Assembly (NCBI GenBank): GCA_024403415.1 | Contig: JAKSRY010000008.1 | Span: 18,486 to 82,485, forward strand | Length of the DNA stretch: 64,000 bases | Source of the DNA: Lachnospiraceae bacterium | GTDB lineage: Bacteria > Bacillota > Clostridia > Lachnospirales > Lachnospiraceae | Reading direction: 5' to 3' | Notes under the pieces: generated by a model | Seen by the model: only the letters and a program-made list of their open reading frames with translations | What the model was told of the DNA's origin: nothing | The model's database searches: none | In this document: piece after piece, positions 31,866 through 39,215 of the stretch | Numbering within the stretch: position 1 is the first letter of the stretch | Layout: each line of letters begins with the position of its first letter | Translations under genes and position numbers: made by a program

Positions 31866-33281
31866 ATGAAAAGGAATATTATTAAAATTATAAAAAGAAG
31901 CTTTGTTACAGCTATTATGAGCGTAGTGATAATTGGCACTGGTGTTATTAACAGTACTGTAGTAACTTATGCATCAACCTCACTACCAATCAGCGATATA
32001 TCTGAGAATGCAAAAAATACTTCAAAAAACAATAATTCTAAAAAGAAATCTGAAGATGATGTGTTCAAAGCTGAATACTTTGTGGATGATAATTTTCGCC
32101 AGTTAAATGTTGCTGTTTATGTTCCTGAACTTTATGCCTTAAACTCTTTTAAGAGAGAAGTAAAAGCTACTGGTAAATATACCGCATATGATAATTCTGT
32201 GGATCTTTCTCATATCGAAACAGCTTATATTGCTCCAGTGCTAAAGGATGGCACGACATATATGTCAATCTATGACTATACCTATATATATTCAGATGAT
32301 AATATGACGGCTGCATTCATGGATTTATTAGCTAAAAATTCTGCTATCAGAAAAAAACTTATGCCTGATTCAGAATATAAAGAGCTGGTCGAAGTGTATG
32401 ATAAATATCGAAATAGTGAATATGATGTAAACGCATATGTTTATCATTATATTGCTGATTATCTTGACTTAAAGTATGGTAAAATGCTTTTTGACTATGA
32501 TTTCTATTGTGAAACATATCCTATACTTGCTCTTTTATTCAATTATGATGAAGAAGCTTTAAAGCAGCATTTCTATAGTATCGGTATGTTTGAAGGCCGT
32601 CAGGGTTCAAAATTATTCAATGTAGATAACTACAATACAAGTGATGATGATACTGATTTAGCTTCATACTATATCGAATACATTACTAGTGCGCCAACAT
32701 TTAAGCCCCCTGTAAGAACTGATGCTGATAGAGTTCAGGTCAAATTATATGACCCTGCTTTTGAATCATATGTTCTTGATGTAACACCTGACCATCATGC
32801 ACCAGCTTTTGAACATCATTTACCTTCAGCTTATGTTCAAAGTGAGCTTAATGCAGTTGCATGTGCTAGAGCACGTTATGAACTTGGATCTTATGACGTT
32901 GTTGCACATGAATTAATGTGTGAATTCACAGATACTTATTTGAATAAAGTCATTGATGCTCATGATTATATTATTAATCATTATGGTGAATGTAAATATA
33001 CAGCATCTAGTTATATTGACATTAATTCACTTAACAATGCACGTATTCAAAAAGAATCTGACACTATGATTGCTTGGAGACAATGCGAAAGTCATTATAA
33101 AATGTCTACTAATGCAAGGTGGTTGTATGTAGGTCAAGGACATGTTTATACAGACTATAATCCAACAGCATCTTCACCTATAAAGTGTAAGGCGAGTAAG
33201 ATGTATACTATGACATTCGCCCTTTACTGGGACGAAAATTCATATTTTGATATCTTCAATAAGGAGCATAAAGGATTCTAA
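31866..33281 (+). CDS. Secreted protein with possible degenerate CAP domain
   Basis: A 471-residue exported protein. The signal peptide has a basic start (MKRNIIKIIKRS), a hydrophobic core and a likely cleavage after TYA (about residue 35). A Ser/Asn/Lys-rich linker follows. Around residues 205-260 is FDYDFYCETYPILALLFNYD followed by HFYSIGMFEGRQGSKLFN, a repeat-like motif seen in Lachnospiraceae surface proteins (Y-x-x-x-NPDL ... HF-x-x-GMxEGRQGS). The C-terminal 180 residues (LNAVACARARYELG, then MIAWRQCESHYKMSTNARW) loosely resemble a CAP/SCP domain. GGAG lies just upstream of the ATG. It splits the folate genes and has no evident link to folate. Confidence 0.78.
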   Translation: MKRNIIKIIKRSFVTAIMSVVIIGTGVINSTVVTYASTSLPISDISENAKNTSKNNNSKKKSEDDVFKAEYFVDDNFRQLNVAVYVPELYALNSFKREVKATGKYTAYDNSVDLSHIETAYIAPVLKDGTTYMSIYDYTYIYSDDNMTAAFMDLLAKNSAIRKKLMPDSEYKELVEVYDKYRNSEYDVNAYVYHYIADYLDLKYGKMLFDYDFYCETYPILALLFNYDEEALKQHFYSIGMFEGRQGSKLFNVDNYNTSDDDTDLASYYIEYITSAPTFKPPVRTDADRVQVKLYDPAFESYVLDVTPDHHAPAFEHHLPSAYVQSELNAVACARARYELGSYDVVAHELMCEFTDTYLNKVIDAHDYIINHYGECKYTASSYIDINSLNNARIQKESDTMIAWRQCESHYKMSTNARWLYVGQGHVYTDYNPTASSPIKCKASKMYTMTFALYWDENSYFDIFNKEHKGF

Positions 33282-33311
33282 GTTTACACTTTGGGATAGG
33301 AATTATTAAAT

Positions 33312-34145
33312 ATGAGAAATGATTTTATAGAATTAAATGGATTAACTGTATTTGCAAATCATGGGGTTCTTGATGAAGAAAAGAAGAATGGCCAGAATTT
33401 TTTTGTAGATATCAGAATGTATTTTGATCTTAGTAAAGCTGGAAAATCAGACGATTTGAATAAAACAGTCAACTATGCTGAACTTGCAGTATTAGTTAAT
33501 GACTTTATGAAGAATAATACATTTAATCTCATTGAAACAGTTGCTGAAAAGCTGGCCGATGAGATACTTCACAAATATTCATTGATTGAAAAAGTAGATC
33601 TTTCTATTCATAAGCCAGAGGCTCCAATTCCACTTGAGTTTGGAGATGTATCGGTTAACATAACAAGACAATGGAGTGAGGTTTATTTAAGTGTAGGTTC
33701 CAATATCGGTGATAAGGAAAAATATATTAGGGAAGCAGTATCTAAATTAGCAGAATGTAAGGATATCAGAGATGTAGTCTGCTCTAATCTTATTACTACC
33801 AAACCTTATGGTGGAGTAGAGCAGGATGACTTTGTAAATGGTGCAATAGCTCTTAAAACCTTGTATTCGCCATATGAACTGCTCGACTTTTTGCATGAGA
33901 TAGAAAAGGAAGCTAAAAGAGAACGTAAGATTCACTGGGGACCGAGAACACTTGATATTGATATAGTATTTTATGATGATCTGGTAATGAGTAAAAAAGA
34001 TCTTACAGTTCCACATATAGATATGCAGAATCGTAATTTCGTATTAGAACCACTTAAGGAATTATGTCCTTATTATATTCATCCAGTCTTAGGGAAGAGT
34101 GTATTGAGTCTGTATAACGAACTGGACTCAAAACAGCTAAAATGA
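33312..34145 (+). CDS. folBK: Bifunctional dihydroneopterin aldolase / HPPK (FolB-FolK fusion)
   Basis: A 277-residue fusion of two consecutive folate enzymes. Residues 1-118 are dihydroneopterin aldolase (DFIELNGLTVFANHGVLDEE, VNYAELAVLVNDF, LSIHKPEAPI). Residues 122-277 are hydroxymethyl-dihydropterin pyrophosphokinase (VYLSVGSNIGDKEKYI, RKIHWGPRTLDIDIVFYDD and VPHIDMQNRNFVLEPL). Key residues of both look intact. The fusion joins the steps that make the folP substrate. It lies downstream of folP but is separated from it by a secreted-protein gene. Confidence 0.95.
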   Translation: MRNDFIELNGLTVFANHGVLDEEKKNGQNFFVDIRMYFDLSKAGKSDDLNKTVNYAELAVLVNDFMKNNTFNLIETVAEKLADEILHKYSLIEKVDLSIHKPEAPIPLEFGDVSVNITRQWSEVYLSVGSNIGDKEKYIREAVSKLAECKDIRDVVCSNLITTKPYGGVEQDDFVNGAIALKTLYSPYELLDFLHEIEKEAKRERKIHWGPRTLDIDIVFYDDLVMSKKDLTVPHIDMQNRNFVLEPLKELCPYYIHPVLGKSVLSLYNELDSKQLK

Positions 34146-34209
34146 TACTTGCAGATAATGATAAAAGTGAAAAGGTGAATGATGAATGATGAATGACTAT
34201 AAAGGATAG

Positions 34210-34383
34210 CTACATTTGGTGTCTTACTACAAGATATTCATCTCCTGGGATGTAGTACGGACAATCACTAAAAGAATATGACATAAATTTTGCCATTTCG
34301 TCTTCATCCAGGTCCATTTCGCAGCAGTATTCTTCATAATCTTCATCATATACATAGTAATTACAGTCTTCACATCTGCTCAT
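34210..34383 (-). CDS. Small Cys- and acid-rich protein, DUF6472-like
   Basis: A 57-residue protein: MSRCEDCNYYVYDEDYEEYC then CEMDLDEDEMAKF and DCPYYIPGDEYLVVRHQM. Four to five cysteines (CxxC, CC, and one near the end) suggest a small zinc fold. The C-terminal PYYxPGDEYxxVRxQM is a pattern I recall from short Lachnospiraceae proteins placed in DUF6472. The internal ATG is preferred over one nine codons upstream because GGAG precedes it by five bases. Function is unknown. Confidence 0.78.
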   Translation of the reverse strand: MSRCEDCNYYVYDEDYEEYCCEMDLDEDEMAKFMSYSFSDCPYYIPGDEYLVVRHQM

Positions 34384-34457
34384 ATTATCTCCATTCTGTG
34401 AGTAAGCCATAGCACAAATACTGCTTAAAGGTTAATATTCCTTCACGCTAATCTCAA

Positions 34458-34480
34458 TAAAAGGTGGCGACATTAGCCAC
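34458..34480 (-). terminator. Probable weak terminator after the DUF5050 gene
   Basis: On the minus strand GTGGC/GCCAC form a five-base-pair stem with a seven-base loop, followed by CTTTTATT. Confidence 0.5.
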
Positions 34481-34495
34481 ATTATATTTTTATCA

Positions 34496-35527
34496 TTACT
34501 TTTCAACAGCATCTTTTGCACTTGTGAATTCGGATACATTGACTGATCCGTATACCGGTGTTCTGAACATTCTTGCATCGTCATCGAAAGGCATAAAGTA
34601 ACAATATTCACTGGTTAAATTGATATTTTTATAAATTCCGGTTGCAACAACTTCAGGGTTTGAACCATCAAGCTCGATACGCATAAGAGCAGGGGAAGAT
34701 GAACTGCTCTTTTGGTAATAAATATATTTTTGACCGACGTTATAGCAGTCAAGGCGGTCTTTTGTAAGTATTTCGACTGAATTATTACTCAAGTTGTAGC
34801 GGCACAGTCTATAGTTTGATGAAACATCCATAAAATAGACAAATCCATTGGAATACTGAGGATACCAGATATCACCCTTGTATATTGTACTTATATTGCC
34901 GGACGCTGTGTCGTAACAGTAGAGGTAATGATCTTTTTCGGTTCCGTTAAAGTAGATTTTTCCGTTATATGCACAGTTAGGACTGATAAGAACTTCGGAA
35001 GCCTGTCCATTATCGGTTTTATCCGTTTTGATTTTATAGAATTGAGTGAAGTCCTTATTTGTGTAACGAAGATAATAGATATAGTCACCCAAAAGCTGCA
35101 TGGCAACTGATGCATCCTTTTCAATACACACAGCATTGGAGCCATTTGTCTTATATCTGTATATTCCGTAGGTCTTTCTAACATATCCAAGTCCCTTGCC
35201 ACCGCTTCCGGTATCAATATAGCAGTATATGTTATCACCACCACACAGAATTGATGATGATGGAGTTCCGGTAACCTTTTTAATGTCGCCTTCGTTTGGA
35301 TTCATGGAATACAGACAGCCATTATCATATATGTTTGAAAAATAAACACGTCCGTCAGCAGGATTTTCAGCAAAAAGCCCAGAATTATCCAAATTTCCGG
35401 CAGTATTGCCAATAGTATCGGGTGGGTTTGGAGCTACACGTGAACCGATAACGGAATAAATGCTCACACCTGCAATGATAAGCACAATTGATATAAGAAC
35501 AATAATTGTTTTAATGTTTTTCTTCAT
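34496..35527 (-). CDS. Membrane-anchored DUF5050 beta-propeller-like protein
   Basis: A 343-residue protein with an N-terminal signal-anchor (KKNIKTIIVLISIVLII, about residues 2-26) and an extracytoplasmic domain made of six or so short repeats of the type GDxIYYxxxxNxxxLYxxxxDGxxxxxL, such as GRVYFSNIYDNGCLYSMNPN, DKTDNG, GKIYFNGTEKDHYLYCYD and GQKYIYYQKSSSSSPALMRI. This matches DUF5050, a propeller-type domain common on Clostridial surface proteins. The ATG was chosen because GGAG lies six bases upstream; an ATG four codons earlier overlaps that site. No catalytic residues are evident; a binding or sensing role is plausible. Confidence 0.85.
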   Translation of the reverse strand: MKKNIKTIIVLISIVLIIAGVSIYSVIGSRVAPNPPDTIGNTAGNLDNSGLFAENPADGRVYFSNIYDNGCLYSMNPNEGDIKKVTGTPSSSILCGGDNIYCYIDTGSGGKGLGYVRKTYGIYRYKTNGSNAVCIEKDASVAMQLLGDYIYYLRYTNKDFTQFYKIKTDKTDNGQASEVLISPNCAYNGKIYFNGTEKDHYLYCYDTASGNISTIYKGDIWYPQYSNGFVYFMDVSSNYRLCRYNLSNNSVEILTKDRLDCYNVGQKYIYYQKSSSSSPALMRIELDGSNPEVVATGIYKNINLTSEYCYFMPFDDDARMFRTPVYGSVNVSEFTSAKDAVEK

Positions 35528-35772
35528 ATAAATCTCCATCCTATATACGGACGACAGCGCAAAAAGTAATGAAGGCCCTGTTTTTTACATTAAATGTTAT
35601 TAAAAACATTTGAGTTACGTATGATATTTTAGCATTTTGGAATATCTTTCTCAAGGCGAACAAATGAAGGAGAAGGGGAAGCGCATACAGACGAAATTTT
35701 GAACGATTTATGCTGTATGTTTTTGTACATTTTGGTACCAATATTTGCATAAAAATGATAAAATAAATATTT

Positions 35773-36240
35773 ATGGAAGACTATATATTTGTATTTATCA
35801 TAATAGGAATAATTGTAGTTCTTGCAGGAATAATTGCCTTTATTTTTTTACGAAGAGCTAATACTAAAAGACAAGGACTAGATATAATTGAAGGACACGA
35901 ATTTGAACATTTTTGTGCAGAACTTTTGATGGACAGAGGTTTCATTGAAGTCGAGGTTACACCCGGGAGTGGAGATTATGGTGTAGATGTTCTTGCGGAA
36001 AAGGATGGTGTTACTTATGCGATTCAGTGTAAAGCTTATTCAACACCTGTTGGCGTTAAGGCAGTGCAGGAAGCGTATGCCGGGCGTGATTATTATGACA
36101 GAATGGTCGGAGTTGTGATGACTAACCAGTATTTTACAAGACCGGCTGTTGATGCTGCCAAAAAGTTAAAAATACTTCTTTGGGACAGAGGCTATCTTGA
36201 TGAAATGATAGCGGAGGGTAACAAAGAATATAAATATTAG
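35773..36240 (+). CDS. Membrane-anchored Mrr-like restriction endonuclease-fold protein
   Basis: A 155-residue protein with one N-terminal membrane segment (about residues 5-26) and a cytoplasmic PD-(D/E)xK domain of the Mrr_cat type. The catalytic pattern is visible: Glu45 in GHEFEHFCAELL, Asp72 in GDYGVDVLAEKDG and Gln85-x-Lys87 in YAIQCKAYS. The VKAVQEAYAGRDYY and ARRMVGVVMTNQYF-like strands complete the fold. Membrane tethering of such nucleases is seen in Firmicutes; their role (DNA uptake, defence or turnover) is unclear. No methyltransferase is near. No Shine-Dalgarno sequence precedes the ATG. It is followed 26 bases later by a DUF815 ATPase. Confidence 0.85.
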   Translation: MEDYIFVFIIIGIIVVLAGIIAFIFLRRANTKRQGLDIIEGHEFEHFCAELLMDRGFIEVEVTPGSGDYGVDVLAEKDGVTYAIQCKAYSTPVGVKAVQEAYAGRDYYDRMVGVVMTNQYFTRPAVDAAKKLKILLWDRGYLDEMIAEGNKEYKY

Positions 36241-36252
36241 GAGGAGGCGCAA

Positions 36253-36270
36253 ATGCGCGAACAAATATGA
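36253..36270 (+). CDS. Possible five-codon leader peptide overlapping the DUF815 start
   Basis: ATG CGC GAA CAA ATA TGA lies five bases after AGGAGGAGG (36240-36248), while the DUF815 ATG at 36267 is 18 bases from it. The mini-ORF stop overlaps that ATG as ATGA, an arrangement typical of translational coupling. A GCGC/GCGC hairpin spans the same bases. Confidence 0.35.
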   Translation: MREQI

Positions 36271-37562
36271 GAGATACGGAACTGATAGTATATAAGGATT
36301 TTCAGGAAGAAGGACAGCTTTTATTTGATATGTCATGGCTCATGGAGCATTATGATGATTCTTTTTACATGAAAGAAGATTTGAGTGCACTAATGTATGA
36401 GAATATTCATAAGCTTCTTGAACTTGCAGGCAATCATGGATTTTATGGTAATCTGTGGCATTGTTATCTTGCAAATCTTCTTGTTAACAATGAGAATGCA
36501 TACTCAAGAGCCTGTGAAGTAAAAGGAGCAGTTGAAGGTTCAATCAATGATGCTGTTTTACATGACATAGTTATCATAAAAGAATTTTTTGATTATGATT
36601 TTAAAAATATAATTGATGAACTTAATATAAGCGGATTTGAAATTATAGAAAATTACATACCTACTGATTCTGAATCGAAGGTTTATAATACAAGAATTTG
36701 TCAGAGAATCTGTGAACTTGCAAAAGATTTCACAAAAGACAATTCTCCAAAAGAAATGAAGGATACTTTGACTGAATTCTATAAGGATTACGGGGTTGGA
36801 AAGTTTGGTCTGCATAAGGCTTTCAGAATTGAATATAACGAGGAAACAGGAACTGAGATTACACCAATTCTGAACATAGCACATGTGAAACTCGATGATC
36901 TTGTCGGATATGAAATTCCAAAGAAAAAGCTCACGGAAAATACGGATGCTTTCGTAAAGGGTAAAAAAGCAAACAACTGTCTGTTATACGGAGATGCAGG
37001 AACAGGAAAATCAAGTTCCATTAAAGCTATTGCCAATGAATATTATGGTGAAGGACTTAGAATAATTGAAGTATACAAGCATCAGTTCCAGTATCTTAAT
37101 GATGTAATTTCACAGATTAAGAACAGAAATTATAAATTTATTATTTACATGGATGATTTGAGCTTTGAAGATTTTGAGATTGAATACAAGTACCTGAAGG
37201 CTGTTATTGAGGGAGGTCTTGAAAAGAAACCAAAGAATGTTCTTATCTACGCAACTTCCAACAGACGTCATCTTGTAAGAGAGAGATTTTCGGACAAGGA
37301 AGACAGAGATGATGATCTTCATACAAATGATACTGTTCAGGAAAAATTGTCTTTATCAAGCAGATTTGGTGTCAGCATCTATTTTGAGTCACCAAGCAAG
37401 AAGGAATTCAATGAAATAGTAAAAGCGCTTGCGAAACGAAACGATATTAATATGACAGAGGATGAACTGGTGCTTGAAGCCAATAAATGGGAACTTTCTC
37501 ATGGAGGACTGTCAGGAAGAACAGCACAACAGTTCATAGATCATCTGCTGAGTATTAATTAG
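36267..37562 (+). CDS. DUF815 family AAA ATPase
   Basis: A 431-residue soluble ATPase of the DUF815 family. The N-terminal half (about 1-210) is helical and variable; the AAA core follows with Walker A GDAGTGKSS around Lys248, Walker B FIIYMDDLSFEDFE, sensor-like LIYATSNRRHLVRERF and a C-terminal lid domain (GGLSGRTAQQFIDHLL). Family members are widespread in Firmicutes and Proteobacteria with no settled function; the resemblance to DnaA/RuvB-type helpers suggests action on nucleic acid or protein complexes. The start is supported by the conserved N-terminal pattern; its ribosome site is distant (18 bases), see the leader peptide entry. Confidence 0.88.
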   Translation: MRDTELIVYKDFQEEGQLLFDMSWLMEHYDDSFYMKEDLSALMYENIHKLLELAGNHGFYGNLWHCYLANLLVNNENAYSRACEVKGAVEGSINDAVLHDIVIIKEFFDYDFKNIIDELNISGFEIIENYIPTDSESKVYNTRICQRICELAKDFTKDNSPKEMKDTLTEFYKDYGVGKFGLHKAFRIEYNEETGTEITPILNIAHVKLDDLVGYEIPKKKLTENTDAFVKGKKANNCLLYGDAGTGKSSSIKAIANEYYGEGLRIIEVYKHQFQYLNDVISQIKNRNYKFIIYMDDLSFEDFEIEYKYLKAVIEGGLEKKPKNVLIYATSNRRHLVRERFSDKEDRDDDLHTNDTVQEKLSLSSRFGVSIYFESPSKKEFNEIVKALAKRNDINMTEDELVLEANKWELSHGGLSGRTAQQFIDHLLSIN

Positions 37563-37653
37563 AAGAGTTCAATGAGTGGACAAGTTAATTTTTTGACGCT
37601 TGCGTCACAATATGGCAACAAAATGACTAAAAAGAGTATTGGGTGGAAAATAT

Positions 37654-39198
37654 ATGGTATATAAAACATTTGCTGCAATTGATGTAGGTTCGTTTGAAGT
37701 ATCAATGAAAATATTTGAAATGTCGCCAAGAAACGGAATAAGACAGCTTGAATATTTGTCCCGCGGAATAGATATGGGAACAGATACATATTCAGATGGC
37801 AAACTTAACAGAACACATATCGAGGAATTATGCGTCATTCTTAAGGAATATGCAAAAATCATGAAGACTTATAAGGTTGTAGATTATAAGGCATGTGGAA
37901 CAAGTGCAATCAGAGAAGCTCAAAACAGCGGAATACTAATTGACCTTGTAGAACAGAAGACAGGAATTAAAATTGATGTTATCAGTAACTCAGAGCAACG
38001 TTTTCTTGATTATAAATCAATTGCATTGCAGGGTGAAAAGTTTGAAAGATATATTGAAAAGCATACAGCCATTCTGGATATAGGCGGCGGAAGCATTCAG
38101 ATGTCTTTGTTTAATAAAGATACACTTGTGTCGACACAGAATATGAAGCTTGGTGTTTTGAGACTCCTGGACAGAATGAACACGATTGGCGCAAGCTTCA
38201 GAAAGTATGAAACGCTCGTCTCTGAACTTTGTCATTCGCAATTTCATACATATTCAAAAATGTATCTTAAGGATATGCAGATAGAAAACCTGATACTTGT
38301 GGATGATTATATATCTCTTGTAATTAATCGTGATTATTTTCAAAAACATAATAAGGAAAGCGTTGAACTTGATTATATTGAAAATCTGATTGAGTATGGC
38401 AAAAAGAATAGTCAGAAAGAAATGGCGCTTAAATTTGGAGTATCCGAGGATGCGGTTCCGATGCTTTTTATTTCAGCAATTCTTCTTAAAGAAGTTATGC
38501 AGACAATAGGTGCTACATCAGTATGGGCACCGGGAGTTGTACTTTGCGACGGTATAGCTTTTGAATACGCAGATCAGAAGGGGTTAATTAAATCAAATCA
38601 CAATTTCGAAGATGATATAAGAGCCTGCGCATTACAGATATCAAAAAGATATAACGGATCAAGAAAAAGGTCTGAGACGATAGAACATATTGCACTTTCG
38701 ATTTTTGATGAAATCGGACAGCTTCACGGACTTGACAAAAGAGACAGACTTCTGCTCCAAATCGCAGCTATTTTGCATGACTGCGGTAAATATATAAGTA
38801 TGGCTAATCTTGCGGAATGCTCCTATAACATAATTAAATATACGGAAATAATTGGAATGTCACACAGAGAGAGAATGATAATTGCCAATGTAGTTAAATA
38901 CAATCAGTCATCATTTGATTATTTCGATGATTTTTCAGAGATAGAGAATCTTGATATCAAAGACCATATGAAAATCGCAAAGCTTACAGCAATTATCAGA
39001 CTTGCCAATGGTCTTGACAGATCTCACAAAATGAAATTCAAAGATATAAAGGTTCAAACGGTCGGAGATGAATTAATTATTACTGTAGTAACAGATGAGG
39101 ATATATCTTTGGAAAAGGGTCTGTTTGGAAACAGATCAGCATTCTTTGAAGAAACATATAATCTGCTTCCTGTTATTAAACAGATACGTTCATTCTAA
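37654..39198 (+). CDS. ppx: Exopolyphosphatase / GppA family phosphatase with C-terminal HD domain
   Basis: A 514-residue Ppx/GppA-type enzyme that removes phosphate from polyphosphate or pppGpp. The actin-like ATPase fold is seen in FAAIDVGSFEVSMKIFEM, the ACGTSAIREAQN strand and the AILDIGGGSIQMSLF glycine-rich loop. A C-terminal HD-like domain (about 330-500) includes LLQIAAILHDCGKYISMAN and NGLDRSHKMKF. The ATG is preferred over an upstream TTG because GGGTGG precedes it by seven bases. It lies 17 bases before ppk1; the pair would control polyphosphate levels together. Ppx versus GppA activity cannot be told apart by eye, but the ppk partner favours polyphosphate. Confidence 0.9.
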   Translation: MVYKTFAAIDVGSFEVSMKIFEMSPRNGIRQLEYLSRGIDMGTDTYSDGKLNRTHIEELCVILKEYAKIMKTYKVVDYKACGTSAIREAQNSGILIDLVEQKTGIKIDVISNSEQRFLDYKSIALQGEKFERYIEKHTAILDIGGGSIQMSLFNKDTLVSTQNMKLGVLRLLDRMNTIGASFRKYETLVSELCHSQFHTYSKMYLKDMQIENLILVDDYISLVINRDYFQKHNKESVELDYIENLIEYGKKNSQKEMALKFGVSEDAVPMLFISAILLKEVMQTIGATSVWAPGVVLCDGIAFEYADQKGLIKSNHNFEDDIRACALQISKRYNGSRKRSETIEHIALSIFDEIGQLHGLDKRDRLLLQIAAILHDCGKYISMANLAECSYNIIKYTEIIGMSHRERMIIANVVKYNQSSFDYFDDFSEIENLDIKDHMKIAKLTAIIRLANGLDRSHKMKFKDIKVQTVGDELIITVVTDEDISLEKGLFGNRSAFFEETYNLLPVIKQIRSF

Positions 39199-39215
39199 AT
39201 CGAAAGAGGAAATTT

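Noticed and set aside
35560-35772. Small peptide gene in the gap before the Mrr-like gene
   Set aside because: Only a 12-codon frame is found, without a conserved pattern or clear promoter; the region otherwise shows nothing recognisable.
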